This document shows positions 14,678 through 17,308 of a stretch of DNA of 17,308 nucleotides, piece after piece. The first letter of the stretch is position 1. Every line of letters begins with the position of its first letter. Under the pieces are notes generated by a model, which did no database searches, had not been told where the DNA came from, and saw only the letters and a list, made by a program, of their open reading frames with translations. Source of the stretch: Bacilli bacterium (GTDB taxonomy: Bacteria > Bacillota_I > Bacilli_A > RF39 > UBA660); NCBI GenBank assembly GCA_016297695.1, contig JAEDGC010000038.1, forward strand, positions 1 through 17,308, written 5' to 3'. A program made the translations under genes and the position numbers.

Positions 14678-15154
14678 TTACTCCTCTACATAACTAATTT
14701 CATTTGAACTAATTGTATTTATTGTAAGCTGTTTTACAGACCAAACAACTACACAAATAATTAACATTATAACAATTAAATAAGCGACCATATAAATTCT
14801 ATTTTTATGTTTTTTTACTGTCATTGTATATGGTGAAATTACTTTTTCTTCTTTAATTTCTTCTTTTTCTTTTTCTTTTATTAATTGTTCAATTTTTTTA
14901 ACAGGTATTTTTGAAGTATATTCAAACATATAATCATTAAATTCATCAATCAATTTATCTGGATCTAATCCCAGATATTTAGCATAGTTTCTAATGTAAT
15001 CTTTAAGTACATAAATATCTTTAAAACAGCCGATCTTCCCATCTTCAATATTTTGTAATATTTCTACTTTTATATTAACATCTTTACTTGCTTCTTCTAA
15101 ACTTACCCCTGATGATTCTCTTGTAGACTTTAACGTGCTACCAATCTCATCCAA
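14678..15154 (-). CDS. rodZ: RodZ-like membrane protein lacking the extracytoplasmic domain
   Basis: A helix-turn-helix protein linking MreB to cell-wall elongation in RodZ family members. An N-terminal HTH_25 fold (about 5-75; IGSTLKSTRESSGVSLEEAS, VLKDYIRNYAKYLGLDP) is followed by a charged linker and one transmembrane segment (about 122-140). It then stops after about 18 residues. The usual C-terminal periplasmic/DUF4115 domain is missing: 158 residues against about 290 in Bacillus YmfM. The start is a TTG (15154), with GGAG 9 nt upstream; no ATG is close by. It is probably read through from rnpB or gpsB, since no terminator separates them. Confidence 0.82.
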   Translation of the reverse strand: MDEIGSTLKSTRESSGVSLEEASKDVNIKVEILQNIEDGKIGCFKDIYVLKDYIRNYAKYLGLDPDKLIDEFNDYMFEYTSKIPVKKIEQLIKEKEKEEIKEEKVISPYTMTVKKHKNRIYMVAYLIVIMLIICVVVWSVKQLTINTISSNEISYVEE

Positions 15155-15180
15155 GTTTTTTCACTCCTTTATTAAAATAA

Positions 15181-15525
15181 AATAATATCTTATAAGCCAT
15201 GTTCTGTACCCTTAAAAAGGGTGGCAAATATTTATCTATCAAAATGATTCTTACTTCGGTTTAATTCCCTAGTAAAACTCCCCTACCAAAATTTGGGTTT
15301 CTCGCTCATGGGGTTTACCACGTTCCACCTATCTCGTTTCCAAGATATCTCGTCTCTTTGGCACTTTTATACCTAATCTAACCATTTAAGGTTATTTTGG
15401 AGCCGTTAGCATAAGCTACCTTAGGTTATTTTTTCCCTAAGCATGAACACTACAGTCATCGCAGACTGTGCGAGCATGGACTTTCCTCTACATATAATTT
15501 ATGCAGCATTTGCCCAGATATTATT
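15181..15525 (-). ncRNA. rnpB: RNase P RNA, type B
   Basis: The catalytic RNA that trims tRNA 5' leaders. Bacillus-type B signatures are present on the minus strand: GAGGAAAGTCCATGCTCGCAC at about 15488-15468, GTGCCA, AACCCAAATTTTGG and, at the 3' end, ACATGGCTTATAAG. P1 is a perfect 10-bp helix between 15525-15516 and 15190-15181. The 345-nt length is short for type B (about 400), with the loss chiefly in the 3' region after the TTGCCACC segment. The 5' P1 strand overlaps the gpsB stop codon, and no terminator lies before rodZ 26 nt downstream. It fills the only long protein-free stretch of the window. Confidence 0.95.
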
Positions 15526-15853
15526 CATCTTTACCATAAACAATTTTTTCTAATTGACTAATTCTTTTAAGAAGATCAATATTATTTACACTGCGAGTTT
15601 GAGTATTTCCATCTTCTGCAGCTTCAATAGTCATATGAAGACGACGTAATTCATTTTTTAACTTTGAATTATCTTCAGTCAAAAGTTTAATTTCTTTTTC
15701 TTGTTTTCTTATAATAGAATTAAATTCAGTATAATCTCTTATAACCATATCTAAATATTTATCTACTTCTTGAGGTCTATAACCTCTAGCATCTACCTTA
15801 AACTCTTTTTCCAATATTTCATTTGGTGTTAAAAAAATCTTATCGCTATACAT
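15521..15853 (-). CDS. gpsB: Cell cycle protein GpsB
   Basis: A DivIVA-family coiled-coil adaptor coordinating PBP-dependent wall synthesis at the septum and sidewall. The N-terminal domain shows DKIFLTPNEILEKEFKVDARGYRPQEVDKYLD, with the membrane- and partner-binding Y/RGY loop; the C-terminal helix (RISQLEKIVYG) is the trimerisation segment. I start at the ATG at 15853 (110 residues), because AGAAGG is 8 nt upstream. An in-frame GTG at 15862 would give 113. gpsB next to rnpB is the Bacillus arrangement. It has its own near-perfect promoter. Confidence 0.92.
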   Translation of the reverse strand: MYSDKIFLTPNEILEKEFKVDARGYRPQEVDKYLDMVIRDYTEFNSIIRKQEKEIKLLTEDNSKLKNELRRLHMTIEAAEDGNTQTRSVNNIDLLKRISQLEKIVYGKDE

Positions 15854-15878
15854 TTTATTCACCTTCTTATATGCATTA

Positions 15879-15908
15879 ATTATAGTAAAAAAGCACCTAT
15901 TTTGTCAA
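15879..15908 (-). promoter_or_regulatory. Promoter of gpsB-rnpB
   Basis: A perfect TTGACA (15908-15903), an 18-nt spacer and a perfect TATAAT (15884-15879), about 26 nt before the ATG. The -35 lies within the loop side of the preceding terminator hairpin. Confidence 0.8.
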
Positions 15909-15916
15909 TAGGCACT
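15886..15916 (-). terminator. Terminator of the spoIIGA-sigE unit
   Basis: A 10-bp stem (15916-15907 with 15901-15892) with two G-U pairs, followed on the minus strand by six T's (15891-15886). It overlaps the gpsB promoter and the final bases of the small ORF. Confidence 0.65.
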
Positions 15917-16016
15917 ATTTTGTTTTTATCCCACTTAAAATATTTTCTTTTGCAAGTTTTAAATTTATTTCTGTCATTTTTTCTAATAAATCATTAAAAT
16001 AATTATCTAATTTCAT
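15915..16016 (-). CDS. Possible 33-residue small protein downstream of sigE
   Basis: ATG at 16016 starts 4 nt after the sigE stop and the frame runs 33 codons to a TAG (MKLDNYFNDLLEKMTEINLK...). The predicted peptide is charged and amphipathic. It is too short for a family call. Its position and use of the sigE stop region suggest coupled translation, but there is no strong ribosome-binding site. It could be chance in AT-rich DNA. Confidence 0.35.
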   Translation of the reverse strand: MKLDNYFNDLLEKMTEINLKLAKENILSGIKTK

Positions 16017-16020
16017 CTAA

Positions 16021-16704
16021 TCACACTTTCATAATATTTTTCAAATTCTTTATTACTTTTTTTTCTATTCTAGAAATATAAGATTGACTTATTCCTAAAA
16101 TTGTTGCAACTTCCTTTTGCGTATATTCTTTTGTATTATTTAAACCATATCTCATTATCATAATTTGTTTATCTCGAGGCTTTAATTTATTAATTTCTTT
16201 TTGTAATAAAATTTTATCTACCTTCTGTTCATATTCTTTACTTACTAAATCATCCTCAGTACCTAAAATATCTTCTAAATGTAACTCGTTACCTTCATTA
16301 TCATAATTTAGGGCATCCTCAAAACTTATTTCTGTTTTTCTTTTTTTATTTTTTCTTAAAAACATTAAGATTTCATTTGCTATACATCTTGATGCATATG
16401 TTGCCAGTTTTATATTCTTATCTGGTTTATAGGTATTGATTCCTTTAATTAACCCAATTGAACCAATACTTACTAAATCATCTAAATCATATCCTGTATT
16501 TTCGTATTTTTTAGCTAAAAATACAACCAATCTTAAATTATGTTCAATTAATATATTACGAGCATTTTCATCACCTTTTTTAGCTTTTATAACATAATTT
16601 AATTCTTCTTCTTTTGATAATGGTGGTGGTAATTTATCCGTACTTCCCACAAAAAAGCATTCATTATATTTCTTCTTTAAATATTCTATTATTTTTTTAA
16701 ACAT
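16021..16704 (-). CDS. sigE: Mother-cell sporulation sigma factor SigE (pro-form)
   Basis: An RNA polymerase sigma factor of early mother-cell gene expression in endospore formers. The short amphipathic pro-segment (MFKKIIEYLKKKYN) leads into ECFFVGSTDKLPPPLS, matching the VYYIGGSEALPPPLS cleavage region of Bacillus pro-sigma-E; cleavage by SpoIIGA would fall just before FFVGS. Region 2 (DLDDLVSIGSIGLIKG, ATYASRCIANEILMFLR) and the region 4 HTH (TQKEVATILGISQSYISRIEKKVIK) are intact. Length is 227 residues; the pro-segment is about 10-12 residues shorter than in Bacillus. The ATG lies inside the end of spoIIGA (8-nt overlap) behind GGAGG. Confidence 0.92.
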   Translation of the reverse strand: MFKKIIEYLKKKYNECFFVGSTDKLPPPLSKEEELNYVIKAKKGDENARNILIEHNLRLVVFLAKKYENTGYDLDDLVSIGSIGLIKGINTYKPDKNIKLATYASRCIANEILMFLRKNKKRKTEISFEDALNYDNEGNELHLEDILGTEDDLVSKEYEQKVDKILLQKEINKLKPRDKQIMIMRYGLNNTKEYTQKEVATILGISQSYISRIEKKVIKNLKNIMKV

Positions 16705-17308
16705 TTAGATCCTCCAATAATTTATAATTTAATATACAATCTATACCATCGATATTAAATTGTTTTTCACTTAATCCAATTAAATAATTTTCAAAGACTT
16801 TACCATCTATTTCAATACTTTTAGGCTTAATACATTTTAATATTCCTGTATTATTTAAAGTACTAAAAGGTACATAAATTGGACTTCTAATTTTTACTAA
16901 TTTATTAATTTTATTTATATTTACTAAAATTATTCCTTTATTAGTATAAGGATCTTTTAATTTATTTCCTGTATCCAAAAAAGAATTTAACTCGATTGTT
17001 TTATTATTTTTAAAATTTATTTTTATTAAATAATAATATTTATAATTAGATTTGATTTTATTAAATTGTTTAACTAATTTGATTGCTACTAATGGAGTCA
17101 ATATTATGATTAACACAGTATAAATATAATTATTATTTATATTTTCTTTAATAAAATATAAAATGCCTCCAAATATTGTTGATACCATGTAGACATATGT
17201 CATATTGTTAATAGTATATTTTATATTCACATAATTATAAGCAATTAAACACATTAATAAACACAATATGATTTTAATAACAAATAACTTTATAGAAGAT
17301 ATGTTTAT
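16697..17308 (-). CDS. spoIIGA: Sporulation sigma-E factor-processing peptidase SpoIIGA (5' end outside the window)
   Basis: A membrane aspartic-type protease that activates SigE. The frame is open through the window edge at 17308, so the N-terminus is missing. The visible part has two or three hydrophobic segments (residues about 1-65 of the part after the internal TTG at 17266). The soluble domain then carries the single catalytic motif LDTGN (D98-T99-G100 in that numbering), which dimerises to form the active site. About 203 of the usual approximately 300 residues are visible. It overlaps sigE by 8 nt, the usual two-gene sporulation operon. Confidence 0.88.
   Translation of the reverse strand: MNISSIKLFVIKIILCLLMCLIAYNYVNIKYTINNMTYVYMVSTIFGGILYFIKENINNNYIYTVLIIILTPLVAIKLVKQFNKIKSNYKYYYLIKINFKNNKTIELNSFLDTGNKLKDPYTNKGIILVNINKINKLVKIRSPIYVPFSTLNNTGILKCIKPKSIEIDGKVFENYLIGLSEKQFNIDGIDCILNYKLLEDLNV

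Overview
This is a very AT-rich window carrying Bacilli-type housekeeping genes. It uses the standard stop code: TGA ends the sigE-like gene and tryptophan is TGG. Diagnostic content is a paired M16 peptidase (YmfF/YmfH type), TmcAL, SepF and DivIVA, a dimeric-type glycyl-tRNA synthetase behind a T-box leader, RecO, RecA, PgsA, a short RodZ, a type B RNase P RNA next to GpsB, and SpoIIGA-SigE. Together these suggest a low-GC, endospore-forming or ancestrally endospore-forming Bacilli lineage, possibly a gut Erysipelotrichales/RF39-like group. The lineage assignment is inference; the gene identities are mostly firm.

Layout. All genes lie on the minus strand except tmcAL (2892-4001). Positions 1-223 are non-coding and hold a run of hairpins. 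The M16 pair follows (224-2763). It diverges from tmcAL, which converges on a secreted TasA/CalY-like protein (4043-5362). Next are sepF-divIVA (5455-6312), an unrecognised 197-aa gene and glyS with its T-box leader (6418-8590), an unrecognised 209-aa gene (8623-9252), an NlpC/P60-like wall hydrolase, recO and a PAP2 phosphatase (9322-11797), a YhcG-type nuclease (11892-12794), recA (12887-13909), pgsA and rodZ (14075-15154), rnpB (15181-15525), gpsB (to 15853), a 33-codon small ORF, sigE and a spoIIGA cut by the window edge (15915-17308).

How they work together. SepF, DivIVA, GpsB, RodZ, the NlpC/P60-like protein, PAP2 and PgsA are envelope and division functions. RecO and RecA, with the nuclease between them, are DNA repair or defence. 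GlyS, TmcAL and rnpB serve translation. SpoIIGA and SigE form the mother-cell sporulation switch.

The standout is the 3' end of the TasA-like secreted protein. About 120 bp (4069-4192) abruptly becomes GC-rich and dominated by NNC codons. It ends in an SNSAW...LGVRPAIEV segment that looks like the variable region of a diversity-generating retroelement (DGR) target with a C-type-lectin-like domain. No reverse transcriptase or template repeat is visible in the window, so the cassette would have to lie elsewhere. Second-tier observations are an unusually compact glyS T-box leader whose terminator helix encloses the T-box, an rnpB whose P1 helix overlaps the gpsB stop codon, and a gpsB promoter nested in the preceding terminator.
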